64,000 bases of DNA from an uncultured Eubacteriales bacterium (lineage in GTDB: Bacteria; Bacillota; Clostridia; Christensenellales; Aristaeellaceae): NCBI GenBank assembly GCA_900315675.1, contig OMZY01000002.1:124001-188000 (forward strand). The letters are read 5' to 3'. The notes under the pieces are model-generated. The model saw only the letters and a list, made by a program, of their open reading frames with translations. It ran no database searches and was not told the origin of the DNA. Numbering within the stretch: the stretch's first letter is position 1; the number at the start of each line of letters is the position of its first letter. Of the stretch, positions 32,875-41,329 are shown in pieces. The translations under genes and the position numbers were made by a program.

Positions 32875-33756
32875 ATGAAACTGTTCCTGATTCTTTTCCT
32901 GCTTGTCTGCCTGCTCTGTCTCACCGCCGCCGCCTTTGCGGAGCCCGGTCTTCCGGACCTGCCGGAGAAGCTGCCCATGGAGTACAGAAAGAGCGTTCAG
33001 GATGGCGGTCTGGTTCAAAGGATCGAGTATCCTTCCAAAGATTATTACGGTGACCGGGCGGAAATCACCAAGCCTGCTCTGGTCTATCTGCCCGCCGGTT
33101 ATTCGGAGGAGAATCAGTATGATCTGCTGGTTCTCTGCCACGGCGTCGGCGGTACCGAGCGGGAATGGGGCTTCCTCAGCAATCCCAGCATGGGTAAAAA
33201 CCTCGTGGACAACCTCATTGCAAAGGGCGAGATCAGGCCTCTGATCATCGTCATGCCCAACGGCCGCTCCACAAAGGACTGCGGCAATACAGACTGGAGC
33301 AACATGCAGGCCTTCTACTCCTTCGGTCAGGAAATCCGCAATGATCTTCTGCCCTGGATGGACGAACATTATGCCACTTACGGAGACCGGGATCACCGCT
33401 ACATGGCCGGACTGTCCATGGGCGGCATGCAGACCATCAATATCGGCCTGTGCGAGTGTATGGATCTGTTCTCCGCCTTCGGTGCCTTCTCCGCGGCACC
33501 CACCAGCTATCCCGCTGCCAAAGTTGCCGCGGAAATCAAGAAGTTTGACGCTTATCCCATCCGTTATTTCTATAATCTCTGCGGCACCGGGGATTCCATC
33601 GCCTATGCCTCCGCTTCCGCCGCTGCCAAAGACCTGCTGAAGTATACCGATCAGCTCACGGATGCCAATTTCCACTGGCAGGAATGCCCCGGAGACCACA
33701 ATTTCGACATCTGGAACCTCGGCCTTTTCAACTTTCTCCGCATTCTGGGAAAATAA
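32875..33756 (+). CDS. Secreted CE1-like esterase (alpha/beta hydrolase)
   Basis: This 293-residue protein begins with a signal peptide (MKLFLILFLLVCLLCLTAAAFA). The mature part resembles feruloyl/acetyl-xylan esterases of the XynZ/Fae type: the oxyanion region LVLCHGVGGTEREWG, nucleophile serine in GLSMGGMQT and histidine in PGDHNFDIW near the C-terminus. Such enzymes remove feruloyl or acetyl groups from plant polysaccharides. AAGGAGG lies 8 bp before the ATG. It is a single-gene unit with its own promoter and terminator. The exact acyl specificity is not visible. Confidence 0.88.
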   Translation: MKLFLILFLLVCLLCLTAAAFAEPGLPDLPEKLPMEYRKSVQDGGLVQRIEYPSKDYYGDRAEITKPALVYLPAGYSEENQYDLLVLCHGVGGTEREWGFLSNPSMGKNLVDNLIAKGEIRPLIIVMPNGRSTKDCGNTDWSNMQAFYSFGQEIRNDLLPWMDEHYATYGDRDHRYMAGLSMGGMQTINIGLCECMDLFSAFGAFSAAPTSYPAAKVAAEIKKFDAYPIRYFYNLCGTGDSIAYASASAAAKDLLKYTDQLTDANFHWQECPGDHNFDIWNLGLFNFLRILGK

Positions 33757-33777
33757 AACCGGCTTCATTTTTCAATG

Positions 33778-33808
33778 AAAAAGGAATGTGTCTCACATTC
33801 CTTTTTTT
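33778..33808 (+). terminator. Terminator after the esterase gene
   Basis: AAAAAGGAATGTG pairs with CACATTCCTTTTT around a 3-base loop and a T-run follows. Confidence 0.9.
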
Positions 33809-33900
33809 AGCTCATCAGAAATACAACCCGATGCTTGAAAACCATAGATGTTTGTGATAACGTAATTTCTGATCTTTTTTCCGAAGGAAGGATGTTCATC

Positions 33901-35190
33901 ATGAAGCCTTATGTGGAAATGTCTGTAGAGGAACTGAACCAGGAACTGGAAGAGCTGAAAAAGGAATACAAAAAGGTTCAGGCCATGGATATGCAGCTGA
34001 ACATGAGCCGGGGCATTCCCTGCATCGATCAGCTGGACCTTTCCATGCACATGATGGACGTTCTGGATTCTTCATCTGATCTCACCTGTGAAGACGGCAC
34101 CGACTGCCGGAACTACGGTCAGCTGACCGGTATCCAGGAAGCCCGCGAACTGCTGGGCGATATGATGGAGAACAACCCCAAGGACATCATCATCTACGGG
34201 AACTCCTCCCTCAACGTCATGTTCGATACCATCTCCCGTGTATGGACCCACGGCGTCATGGGCAGCACCCCCTGGTGCAAGCTGCCGGAGGTAAAATTTC
34301 TCTGCCCCGTCCCCGGTTATGACCGCCATTTTGCCATCACGGAATATTTCGGCATCAAGATGATCCCCGTTCCCATGACCCCCACCGGTCCGGATATGGA
34401 CATCGTGGAAAAGCTGGTCAGCGAGGATGATACCATCAAGGGCATCTGGTGTGTGCCGAAATACTCCAATCCTTCCGGCATTTCCTATTCGGACGAGACG
34501 GTCCGCCGCTTCGCCCGGCTCAAGCCTGCCGCGCCGGACTTCCGGATTTTCTGGGACAACGCTTACGGCATGCATCATCTCTATGACGATCATCAGGACT
34601 ACCTGATTGAAATCCTGGCGGAGTGCAAGCGCGCCGGCAATCCGGACCTGGTTTACAAGTTTGCCTCCACCTCCAAGATCACTTTCCCCGGAAGCGGTAT
34701 TGCCGCCGTCGCCACCAGTCCCAACAACATGGTGGATTTTGTTGCCACCCTGAAATATCAGACCATCGGTCATGATAAAGTGAACCAGCTGCGTCACGTC
34801 CGCTTCTTCAGCGACATCCACGGCATGGTGGAACATATGCGCAAGCACGCGGACATCATCCGGCCCAAGTTCGAGATGGTTGAAAACACCCTGGAGGAAA
34901 AACTGGCCGGCCTGGATATCGGTACCTGGACCAAACCCCGCGGCGGTTATTTCATCCTCTTTGATTCCATGCCCGGCTGTGCGAAGGAAATTGTCGCCCT
35001 CATGAAGAAAGCGGGCGTTATTATGACCCCCGCCGGCGCGACCTGGCCCTACGGAAAGGACCCCAACGACTCCAACATCCGGATCGCTCCCACCTATCCG
35101 ACCCTGCCGGAGCTGAAAACCGCCATGGAAACCTTCACCCTCTGCGTCCGTATTGCCAGCGCGAAGAAACTTTTAGCTGCGAAAAGCTGA
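33901..35190 (+). CDS. Class I aminotransferase (AspAT-like subgroup 1c)
   Basis: This 429-residue PLP enzyme fits the bacterial aspartate-aminotransferase-like group (PF12897). The PLP lysine is in KFASTSKITFPGSG, with IFWDNAYGMHHLYDD before it and the substrate arginine region IRIAPTYPTLPEL near the end. The N-terminus (MSVEELNQELEELKKEYKKV) is an extra helix typical of this subgroup. GAAGGAAGG precedes the ATG; an ATG three codons earlier is an alternative. The amino-donor preference is not certain. It is a single-gene unit. Confidence 0.9.
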   Translation: MKPYVEMSVEELNQELEELKKEYKKVQAMDMQLNMSRGIPCIDQLDLSMHMMDVLDSSSDLTCEDGTDCRNYGQLTGIQEARELLGDMMENNPKDIIIYGNSSLNVMFDTISRVWTHGVMGSTPWCKLPEVKFLCPVPGYDRHFAITEYFGIKMIPVPMTPTGPDMDIVEKLVSEDDTIKGIWCVPKYSNPSGISYSDETVRRFARLKPAAPDFRIFWDNAYGMHHLYDDHQDYLIEILAECKRAGNPDLVYKFASTSKITFPGSGIAAVATSPNNMVDFVATLKYQTIGHDKVNQLRHVRFFSDIHGMVEHMRKHADIIRPKFEMVENTLEEKLAGLDIGTWTKPRGGYFILFDSMPGCAKEIVALMKKAGVIMTPAGATWPYGKDPNDSNIRIAPTYPTLPELKTAMETFTLCVRIASAKKLLAAKS

Positions 35191-35243
35191 AAGCTTCTTC
35201 ATCTGACAGCGCTCAACGCTTTACTGGAAACCGATCATTTATG

Positions 35244-35269
35244 CCGCCTGCATCTCGCAGGCGGTTTTT
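35244..35269 (+). terminator. Terminator after the aminotransferase gene
   Basis: CCGCCTGC pairs with GCAGGCGG around a 5-base loop and is followed by TTTTT. Confidence 0.88.
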
Positions 35270-35292
35270 CATTCTTTCCGAAGACAATCTCC

Positions 35293-35320
35293 AAAACAGT
35301 GCTCAAAGCACTGTTTTTTC
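35293..35320. terminator. Second, bidirectional hairpin
   Basis: AAAACAGTGCT pairs with AGCACTGTTTT around a 3-base loop with T-rich ends on both strands. It lies between convergent genes. Confidence 0.7.
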
Positions 35321-35342
35321 GACCATTTTTTCATTTTCAAAT

Positions 35343-35373
35343 AAGCGGATCATCCTTTTCGGATGATCCGCTT
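35343..35373 (-). terminator. Hairpin overlapping the 3' end of the ABC permease gene
   Basis: AAGCGGATCATCC pairs perfectly with GGATGATCCGCTT around a 5-base loop. The stem contains the last codons and stop of the minus-strand permease gene. A moderate TTATTT tail follows. Confidence 0.7.
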
Positions 35374-36102
35374 GATTGTCTCCGGCACCGCGCTGACCAG
35401 CGTTGCCAGCAGTATCATGATCAGTGCGTACGCATAGATTTCCGCATACTCATTAAAGTATGCGCTGCTGTACACCGCTTTTCCAAGCGTATTCCGCGCC
35501 TGTACCAGGTATTCCGTAGTCACGGCCAGCTTGATGCCCATACCCACGGCGTTGATATACGCCTGTTTCAGGTACCCGGCCATCAGCGGCAGATAAACCC
35601 GGAACAGGACCCTGGCATTGAACCCGCTGTTCATCCGGTAAACATCGATCATTTCCGGTTCAATCCGCCGCAGTCCTTCCGCCGTAGCCTCGCTGATCAG
35701 CGGAATCAGCATCAGCGCTGACGCAATCAGCGGCACCCGCTCATACTTGGTCAGCACCATGATGATCACGGTCATGACGATCATCGGAATGGACCGGAGC
35801 AGGATCATCAGCGGCTTCAGCAGATTCCTGATAAACATGCTTTTCCCCTGGGCAAGGCCCAGTGCCGTACCGATTGCCGCGGCGGCCGCCAGTGCCTCCA
35901 CCAGGTGGACCAGCGTCGTACCGATCTGCTGCCAGGTACGTTCTTCTCCAAGCATGCGGACAAACGTCCGCAGGATTTCTCCCACGTCAGGAAAAACCAG
36001 CCGGTCGCCTTTCAGCCATCCGGCCGTCTGGATCAATACCCCTGCCAGCAGGATTCCCAGGCAGAACGCCAGGGTATTCAGTCCTTTTTTATTCTGCTCC
36101 AT
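35350..36102 (-). CDS. ABC transporter permease (SsuC/TauC-like)
   Basis: This 250-residue protein has about six membrane helices and the EAA-like loop EATAEGLRRIEPEMIDVYRMN, which contacts the ATPase. It resembles permeases of nitrate/sulfonate/taurine type uptake systems. It overlaps the binding-protein gene by 14 bp. No ATP-binding gene lies next to the pair, which is unusual, so an ATPase encoded elsewhere must be shared. Confidence 0.87.
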   Translation of the reverse strand: MEQNKKGLNTLAFCLGILLAGVLIQTAGWLKGDRLVFPDVGEILRTFVRMLGEERTWQQIGTTLVHLVEALAAAAAIGTALGLAQGKSMFIRNLLKPLMILLRSIPMIVMTVIIMVLTKYERVPLIASALMLIPLISEATAEGLRRIEPEMIDVYRMNSGFNARVLFRVYLPLMAGYLKQAYINAVGMGIKLAVTTEYLVQARNTLGKAVYSSAYFNEYAEIYAYALIMILLATLVSAVPETIKRIIRKG

Positions 36103-37012
36103 AATAGAAGTCGTCCGCGGGCACTTCCCCGCCGAACTGGCTCAGATCAATCTGTGCGGTCTTCTCCACCTGTTCTTTGGCGTCCTTTGCGCTCACAAAG
36201 CGGATCGCGCAACCGGGAATCGCCTTTTCCGCCACCTTGGCGTTCGGCAGGATTTCCAGCGCCGCGGCAGCTTCCGCCACTGCGGTCACGTCCGTTGTGC
36301 ACTTTCCGCAGGCTTCCTCCGCCTGCTTCAGGAATTCTGCCACGGCTTCCGGATTGTTTTCAGCGGTCTCCGCCTTCACAAACAGGGCAGCCTGGGTGTA
36401 GCCATCCATACCGTTCGCCTGTTTCAGCAGGTCGTTCACGCTGATGCCGGTGATTTTGTCATTCTTCATCCGTGCCGCGGTCAGTGCCGGCTCCGCTGTC
36501 ACCACGATGGCGTTTCCGTCGCTCAGCAGCAGGCTCTGGGTGTCAGCTGCTCCGGCCAGGTAGGTCACTTCCGCCGGCTCAATACCGTTCTCCTTCAGGG
36601 CATACAGCACCACGGAGGCGTTGATCGTGTTTTCCCCGAACAGCGTAATGCTTCCCTTCAGGTCATCCTCTGTAATCTGTTCCTTCTGTGCCGCAAAGAA
36701 CAGGTTGCCCCAGCTCACTACCGCTGCCAGCTTATAGGTGGATTTCCCGGCCTTGTACAGTTTTGCGCCTGCATTCAGCGGAGCGATAATGAAGTCCGCT
36801 TCCTTTCCGGCAAAAGCCGCGGCAATCGTATCTGCGGCAATCGTGGTATACTGCCCCGGATTTTCAACAGCCATCGCCGCCAGCGCCAGCGCCGGAGCGC
36901 CGCCCGGGGTGGTCACCTTCAGTCCGGAAATATCCGCGCCTTCCGCAGCAGCAAACGCGCACAGGCCTAAAGCCAGCACCAGGGCCGTCATCATTGCAAG
37001 GAACTTTTTCAT
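36089..37012 (-). CDS. ABC transporter substrate-binding protein (SsuA/NMT1-like)
   Basis: This 307-residue secreted protein has a signal peptide ending about AAAEG. It has the two-domain NMT1/SsuA-like pattern: LKVTTPGGAPALALAAMA at the start, a FIIAPLNAGAKLYKAGKS hinge and TYLAGAADTQSLLLSDGNAIVV for the second domain. The signal lacks a proper lipobox (LGLC), so the protein may be released or held by the permease. The ligand is unknown; sulfonates, nitrate or pyrimidine precursors are family possibilities. Confidence 0.84.
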   Translation of the reverse strand: MKKFLAMMTALVLALGLCAFAAAEGADISGLKVTTPGGAPALALAAMAVENPGQYTTIAADTIAAAFAGKEADFIIAPLNAGAKLYKAGKSTYKLAAVVSWGNLFFAAQKEQITEDDLKGSITLFGENTINASVVLYALKENGIEPAEVTYLAGAADTQSLLLSDGNAIVVTAEPALTAARMKNDKITGISVNDLLKQANGMDGYTQAALFVKAETAENNPEAVAEFLKQAEEACGKCTTDVTAVAEAAAALEILPNAKVAEKAIPGCAIRFVSAKDAKEQVEKTAQIDLSQFGGEVPADDFYYGAE

Positions 37013-37109
37013 ATCACAATCACCCTTTCCTTTTCAGTGGAATTCTCTTCCGCGTTATTTTACAGAAAACCCGCGGCCCTTGCAATGGTGGAACCGCAGG
37101 AAATCAGTT

Positions 37110-38006
37110 TCAGTCATGTTCTTTTGCCGGATTCACATGCACCATGATGTGCTTTACCTCCGGAAAAGTTTTCTCAATCGCGTCATGCACGCCTTCCGCA
37201 ATTTCATGGGCCGCCGCCAGCGTAAGTTTCGGATCGGCGGAGATTTCCAGGTCCACATACACCCTGTTGCCGAACATTCTTGTCCGCAGCAGCTCCACGC
37301 CCTCCACGCCGGGCTGTTCCAGCGCCGTGGTCCGGAATGCGCTTTCCGCTTCCTCGTTGCAGGAATGATCCACCATCTGGTCAATGGCTTCCCTGAAGAT
37401 CCGCACAGCTACCCGCAGAATAAAGACCGCGATGATCAGGCTGGCGATCGGCTCCATCACCGGTACGCCCAGCCGTGCGCCCGCGATACCGATCAGCGCG
37501 CCGATGGAACTCAGCGCGTCGCTTCGCTGGTGCCAGGCTTCCGCGTGAAGCGCGGTGGAGCGGTACTTTTTCGCGTATCCCCTGGTATACCAGAACAGGC
37601 TTTCCTTGGTTACGATGGAAATCAGTGCTGCTGCCAGTGCCAGTACCCCTGGAATTTCATTCTGCGCTCCGCCCTTCAGGATATCCTTTACCGCGCCGAT
37701 GCCGATCATTCCGCCCACAGCCGCCAGGATCCCGCTCAGCAGCAATGCCGCCACACACTCATATCGTTCATGGCCGTAGGGATGCTGTTCATCCGGTTCC
37801 TTGGACGATATTTTCACACCAATCAGCACAATCAGTCCGCTGAAGATATCCGAGGCGGAATGCACAGCGTCGCTGATCATCGCGCCGGAGTGTGCAATCA
37901 GACCGGCAGCCAGCTTCAGCAGCGTCAGCACCACATTGGTAATCATGCTGACCAGCGAAACCCGCGTTGCCGCGCTCTGGAATTCCTCACCGTTCTTTTC
38001 AGCCAT
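37110..38006 (-). CDS. Cation diffusion facilitator (CDF) family metal exporter
   Basis: This protein of 298 residues has six membrane helices and the transport-site pattern DAVHSASD in helix 2, with a matching HAEAWHQRSDALSS in helix 5. These supply the Asp/His zinc ligands. The HPYGHERYE loop and a C-terminal cytoplasmic metal-binding domain (HMIVHVNPAKEH) complete the fold. I place the start at 38006, the third of three close ATGs with GGGAAG 9 bp upstream. The longer frame to 38111 would begin upstream of the promoter at 38062-38090. Zn, Fe or Mn are possible ions. Confidence 0.9.
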   Translation of the reverse strand: MAEKNGEEFQSAATRVSLVSMITNVVLTLLKLAAGLIAHSGAMISDAVHSASDIFSGLIVLIGVKISSKEPDEQHPYGHERYECVAALLLSGILAAVGGMIGIGAVKDILKGGAQNEIPGVLALAAALISIVTKESLFWYTRGYAKKYRSTALHAEAWHQRSDALSSIGALIGIAGARLGVPVMEPIASLIIAVFILRVAVRIFREAIDQMVDHSCNEEAESAFRTTALEQPGVEGVELLRTRMFGNRVYVDLEISADPKLTLAAAHEIAEGVHDAIEKTFPEVKHIMVHVNPAKEHD

Positions 38007-38061
38007 ACCCATCATCTTCCCGACGTTACATATTATCCGGCATTCTTTTTGATTTCCGTAT

Positions 38062-38090
38062 ATTATACCATCATTCCATAAAAGTGTTAA
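38062..38090 (-). promoter_or_regulatory. Promoter of the CDF gene
   Basis: In minus-strand reading, TTAACA, a 17-bp spacer and a perfect TATAAT. It fixes the CDF start downstream. Confidence 0.75.
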
Positions 38091-38109
38091 TCTTTCTGTC
38101 TGCGTCTGC

Positions 38110-38137
38110 AAAAAAAGTTCGCCGCGCAGCGGCGAAC
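38110..38137 (-). terminator. Terminator after the diguanylate cyclase gene
   Basis: GTTCGCCG pairs with CGGCGAAC around a 5-base loop and seven T follow on the minus strand. Confidence 0.9.
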
Positions 38138-38168
38138 CGGAATCATTTACTTTCCATTCATCATTGGA

Positions 38169-39248
38169 TCATACAACTACCCTGTTTCTTCCTGCCTTCT
38201 TGCCCATATAAAGCTTATCATCCGCGGCCTTCAGCAGTCCGTCCAGCGGGGAAACAAAATCATATTCCTCCACGCCGATGGTCAGCGTAATCGAGAACTC
38301 GTTTCCGTTATATTCCAGCTTCATTGTTTCCACCGCGAAGCACAGGTCGGTCATCACCGCTCCTGCCTGATCCAGGTTCATCCCGGGCAGGAAGAAGCAG
38401 AATTCCTCTCCACCCCACCGGCACACGCTGTAACGGCCCATGGCATGCTCTTCCATCAGCTTTGTCAGCCTCATCAGCGCATAGTCTCCGCACTTGTGCC
38501 CGTAGGTATCGTTCACCTGTTTGAAAAAGTCAAGATCGGCAATGGCCACGCAGAATGTCTGTTCCCTGTTTTCCCGGCAGTACTGTTCAATCTGTTCAAT
38601 CATCATGCGCCGGTTCGGCAGTCCGGTCAGCTGGTCCGTACCTGCTTCCTTGTGCAGGATCTGATTCCGCAGCCGCAGCTGCCGTTCCGTCTCCTGGATA
38701 CTTGAGCTGAACACAATACAGGCGCATGCCAGCATCAGAAAAAACGCAATCGTATTCAGTGTCTGGTAGATCGTGTTGGCATTTGTGTCCATGCTGTAGA
38801 TCGGCGCGAACGTCTGTGAAAGATAAAACAGGCCCACGCGGATCGTCAGGATCGACAGGAACCATAGCAGTTTATTGACCGGCTTGTCATAAACGTTGAA
38901 GAATGCGAATACCAGCATCAGCGTCATCATATGCTGTACGCCGCTGTTCCAGCCGAAATATCTCACGTTCCAGCAAACCCAGCCGATACTGACCACCGCA
39001 TACTTGATCAGGTTGATTCTCACGCCGCCGCGTTTCAGCATCCACAGGCAGCAGCCGGACAGCAGGGCAAACACCAGCGGACTCCATTCCCACCGTCCGT
39101 TGTTGATCAGCGGAAACAGGAAAAAACAGATAATAAAATACACCACCAGCAAAACTTCGCTGGAAGTCAATGCCCTGCGGTAATACCCGGGAATACTCTT
39201 GTCTGCCTGGGGCACCTTCTGGTGCAGATAATTCAGAAAAAACTCCAT
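38169..39248 (-). CDS. Membrane-bound GGDEF diguanylate cyclase
   Basis: This protein of 359 residues has about six membrane helices, then a short coiled linker (SSSIQETERQLRLRNQILHKEA) and a complete GGDEF domain. The DQLTGLPNRR start, IADLDFFKQVNDTYGHKCGD with the metal aspartate, and the active-site loop WGGEEF indicate an active c-di-GMP synthase. The inhibitory RxxD motif five residues before GGEEF is absent, so product feedback is probably missing. Start ATG at 39248; the longer frame to 39341 lacks support. No other c-di-GMP gene occurs in the window. Confidence 0.92.
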   Translation of the reverse strand: MEFFLNYLHQKVPQADKSIPGYYRRALTSSEVLLVVYFIICFFLFPLINNGRWEWSPLVFALLSGCCLWMLKRGGVRINLIKYAVVSIGWVCWNVRYFGWNSGVQHMMTLMLVFAFFNVYDKPVNKLLWFLSILTIRVGLFYLSQTFAPIYSMDTNANTIYQTLNTIAFFLMLACACIVFSSSIQETERQLRLRNQILHKEAGTDQLTGLPNRRMMIEQIEQYCRENREQTFCVAIADLDFFKQVNDTYGHKCGDYALMRLTKLMEEHAMGRYSVCRWGGEEFCFFLPGMNLDQAGAVMTDLCFAVETMKLEYNGNEFSITLTIGVEEYDFVSPLDGLLKAADDKLYMGKKAGRNRVVV

Positions 39249-39547
39249 ACCTGTCCGCCTTATGTTCAATTGCCTTCTCTGAATAAGTATTATGCACCCT
39301 TTCCCGGTTTTATGCAACTCTATGTTGCAAAGCCAATGCAAATCGCAAAGTCTTTGCTTTTTTGTACAACAAATTCGTTTCTGCGCAGGGAACGGTTCCT
39401 GACTCTGATTGCGGGAACGGCGGGAAATCCTTCCGCGCCGCGGAACGGAAAACTGCCGGGGTGCCGGGAATTCATCCCGGCACCCCGGCAGATCCTGTTT
39501 TCAGCAGGAAATCATATTCTTTTCGTCCCGGAGTCCGGGAAAGGAAG
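39249..39547. other. Intergenic region between diguanylate cyclase and pyrG
   Basis: The half near the cyclase is AT-rich with several TTGCA/TGCAA dyads (39315-39360) and presumably carries its promoter. The pyrG-side half is GC-rich and holds the pyrG terminator. No ORF is supported. Confidence 0.5.
39453..39491 (-). terminator. Strong hairpin after pyrG
   Basis: A perfect 17-bp stem (CTGCCGGGGTGCCGGGA and its complement) encloses 5 bases, with a TTTTCC tail on the minus strand. Confidence 0.82.
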
Positions 39548-41152
39548 TCATTCCGCTCTGCGGCCTGCCGCCCCCACAAATCCCATGAACAGCGGATGCG
39601 GTTTGTTCGGCCGGCTCTTGAATTCCGGATGGAACTGTACGCCCACAAAAAAGTCTTCGTCCGGGATCTCCACGGTCTCCACCAGCCGTCCGTCCGGAGA
39701 CAGACCGGACAGGCACAGTCCCGCCTTTTCCAGCGCCTCCCGGTATTCATTGGCAAACTCGTACCGGTGACGGTGCCGCTCGCCGATCCGGGTTTCCCCG
39801 TAGCACTTTGCGATTACGGTATCTTCCTTCAGGATGCAGGGATACCGGCCCAGCCGCAGGGTGCCGCCCTTGTCGATCTCGTCGTTTTGTCCCGGCATGA
39901 AGTCGATCACCCGGTAAGGGGCGTTCTCGTCAAACTCGCGGGAATTGGCGCCTTCCATTCCTGCCGCGTTCCGGGCAAATTCAATCACGGAAATTTGCAT
40001 GCCCAGGCAGATGCCGAAGTAGGGCACGTGATGTTCCCTTGCCCACTTTGCCGCCAGAATCATTCCCTCGATGCCCCGGCCTCCGAAACCGCCGGGCACG
40101 ATAATGCCATGAAGGGGGCTCAGGAGTTCTTCCACTGTCTCTGCAGTCAGTTTTTCGGAATCAATCCATTCAATTTCAACTTTCACATCCTGGGCATAGC
40201 CGGCATGGCGCAGGGCTTCCGCCACGGACAGGTAGGCGTCATGCAGCTGTACATATTTACCCACCAGGCCGATCTTTACCTTCCGGGTCTGATGTCCGAT
40301 CCGCTCCACCAGTTCCTCCCAGTCCTTCAGTTCCGGCGCCGGGGATTTCAATCCCAGTTCGCGGCAGACCACCGCTGCCAGGCCGGCCTTCTCCAGCATC
40401 AGGGGCGCCGCGTACAGGGTCGGCAGCGTAGTGTTTTCAATCACGCAGTCATCTTTGACGTTGCAGAAATGGGCGATCTTGGTGAAAATCGTCTCATCGG
40501 TAATCTTTTCGTCTGCCCGCAGGACAATCACATTCGGGCTGATGCCCATGCCCTGCAGTTCCTTCACGCTGTGCTGGGTGGGCTTGGATTTATGCTCTCC
40601 GCTGGCCTTCAGGTAGGGCACCAGCGTCACATGGATATAGCAGGCATTCTCCCGGCCCACTTCCAGGCCTACCTGCCGGATTGCTTCAATAAAGGGCTGG
40701 CTTTCAATATCGCCGATTGTACCGCCTATTTCTGTGATCACCACATCTGCGTCGGTCTTTTCGCCGACCCGGTAGATAAACCGTTTGATTTCATCCGTAA
40801 TATGCGGAATCGTCTGTACGGTGGATCCCAGATAGCCGCCCTGCCGTTCCTTCTGCAGAACGTTCGCGTATACCTTGCCGGTGGTCAGGTTGGAGTACTT
40901 GTTCAGGTCTTCGTCAATGAACCGCTCATAATGTCCCAGGTCCAGGTCGGTTTCCGCGCCGTCTTCGGTCACATAGACTTCTCCGTGCTGATAGGGACTC
41001 ATGGTTCCCGGATCCGTATTGATATAGGGATCCAGCTTCTGTGCCGCCACTTTCAGTCCCCGGGCCTTCAAAAGCCGCCCCAGGCTCGCTGCCGTGATTC
41101 CCTTTCCCAGACCTGAAACCACACCGCCGGTCACAAAAATATACTTTGTCAT
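39548..41152 (-). CDS. pyrG: CTP synthase
   Basis: This 534-residue enzyme makes CTP from UTP, ATP and glutamine. The N-terminal synthetase begins [20 protein letters not shown], with the P-loop in [10 protein letters not shown], and includes [11 protein letters not shown] and [15 protein letters not shown]. The C-terminal glutaminase has [11 protein letters not shown], the nucleophile cysteine in FGICLGMQ and the HPEFKSRP histidine-glutamate pair. GGAGG lies 8 bp before the ATG at 41152. It lies 170 bp downstream of glmS, separated by a hairpin array. Confidence 0.97.
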   Translation of the reverse strand: MTKYIFVTGGVVSGLGKGITAASLGRLLKARGLKVAAQKLDPYINTDPGTMSPYQHGEVYVTEDGAETDLDLGHYERFIDEDLNKYSNLTTGKVYANVLQKERQGGYLGSTVQTIPHITDEIKRFIYRVGEKTDADVVITEIGGTIGDIESQPFIEAIRQVGLEVGRENACYIHVTLVPYLKASGEHKSKPTQHSVKELQGMGISPNVIVLRADEKITDETIFTKIAHFCNVKDDCVIENTTLPTLYAAPLMLEKAGLAAVVCRELGLKSPAPELKDWEELVERIGHQTRKVKIGLVGKYVQLHDAYLSVAEALRHAGYAQDVKVEIEWIDSEKLTAETVEELLSPLHGIIVPGGFGGRGIEGMILAAKWAREHHVPYFGICLGMQISVIEFARNAAGMEGANSREFDENAPYRVIDFMPGQNDEIDKGGTLRLGRYPCILKEDTVIAKCYGETRIGERHRHRYEFANEYREALEKAGLCLSGLSPDGRLVETVEIPDEDFFVGVQFHPEFKSRPNKPHPLFMGFVGAAGRRAE

Positions 41153-41204
41153 CCTCTTTTCCTCCACCGTTGCTCCGTTTCATTTGGAAATAACAAATTC
41201 CCAC

Positions 41205-41329
41205 ATCCGGCTTCAGCCGGATATTTCACATCGGCCAAAGGCCGATAATTCACATTTTCCGAAGGAAAATAATTCATATCTGACGCAGTCAGATATTGCA
41301 TTCGAATAATCCTTTTTCAGGATTATTCG
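41205..41329. repeat. Tandem array of five stem-loops with 24-bp period
   Basis: Units at 41205-41222, 41230-41246, 41254-41270 and 41278-41294 each have a 7-bp perfect stem, with AT at its base, and a 3- or 4-base loop. The stem sequences differ (ATCCGGC, ATCGGCC, ATTTTCC, ATCTGAC). Spacers of 7 bp are alike (ATTTCAC, AATTCAC, AATTCAT). Units 2 to 4 start exactly 24 bp apart. A fifth, longer hairpin (10-bp stem) at 41303-41329 includes the glmS stop codon. Structure and spacing are conserved while stem sequence is not. Confidence 0.85.

Noticed and set aside
37085-37105. T-box-like sequence GGTGGAACCGCAGG
   Set aside because: It resembles the T-box antiterminator core, but it is on the plus strand with no plus-strand gene downstream, lacks the terminator and specifier elements, and lies between two minus-strand genes.
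38007-38111. N-terminal extension of the CDF protein to 38111
   Set aside because: A TTAACA-N17-TATAAT promoter lies inside it, so translation must begin downstream.
41205-41329. CRISPR array
   Set aside because: The 24-bp units have no conserved repeat of CRISPR length. The conserved parts are only the 7-bp spacers and the pairing, and there are no cas genes.
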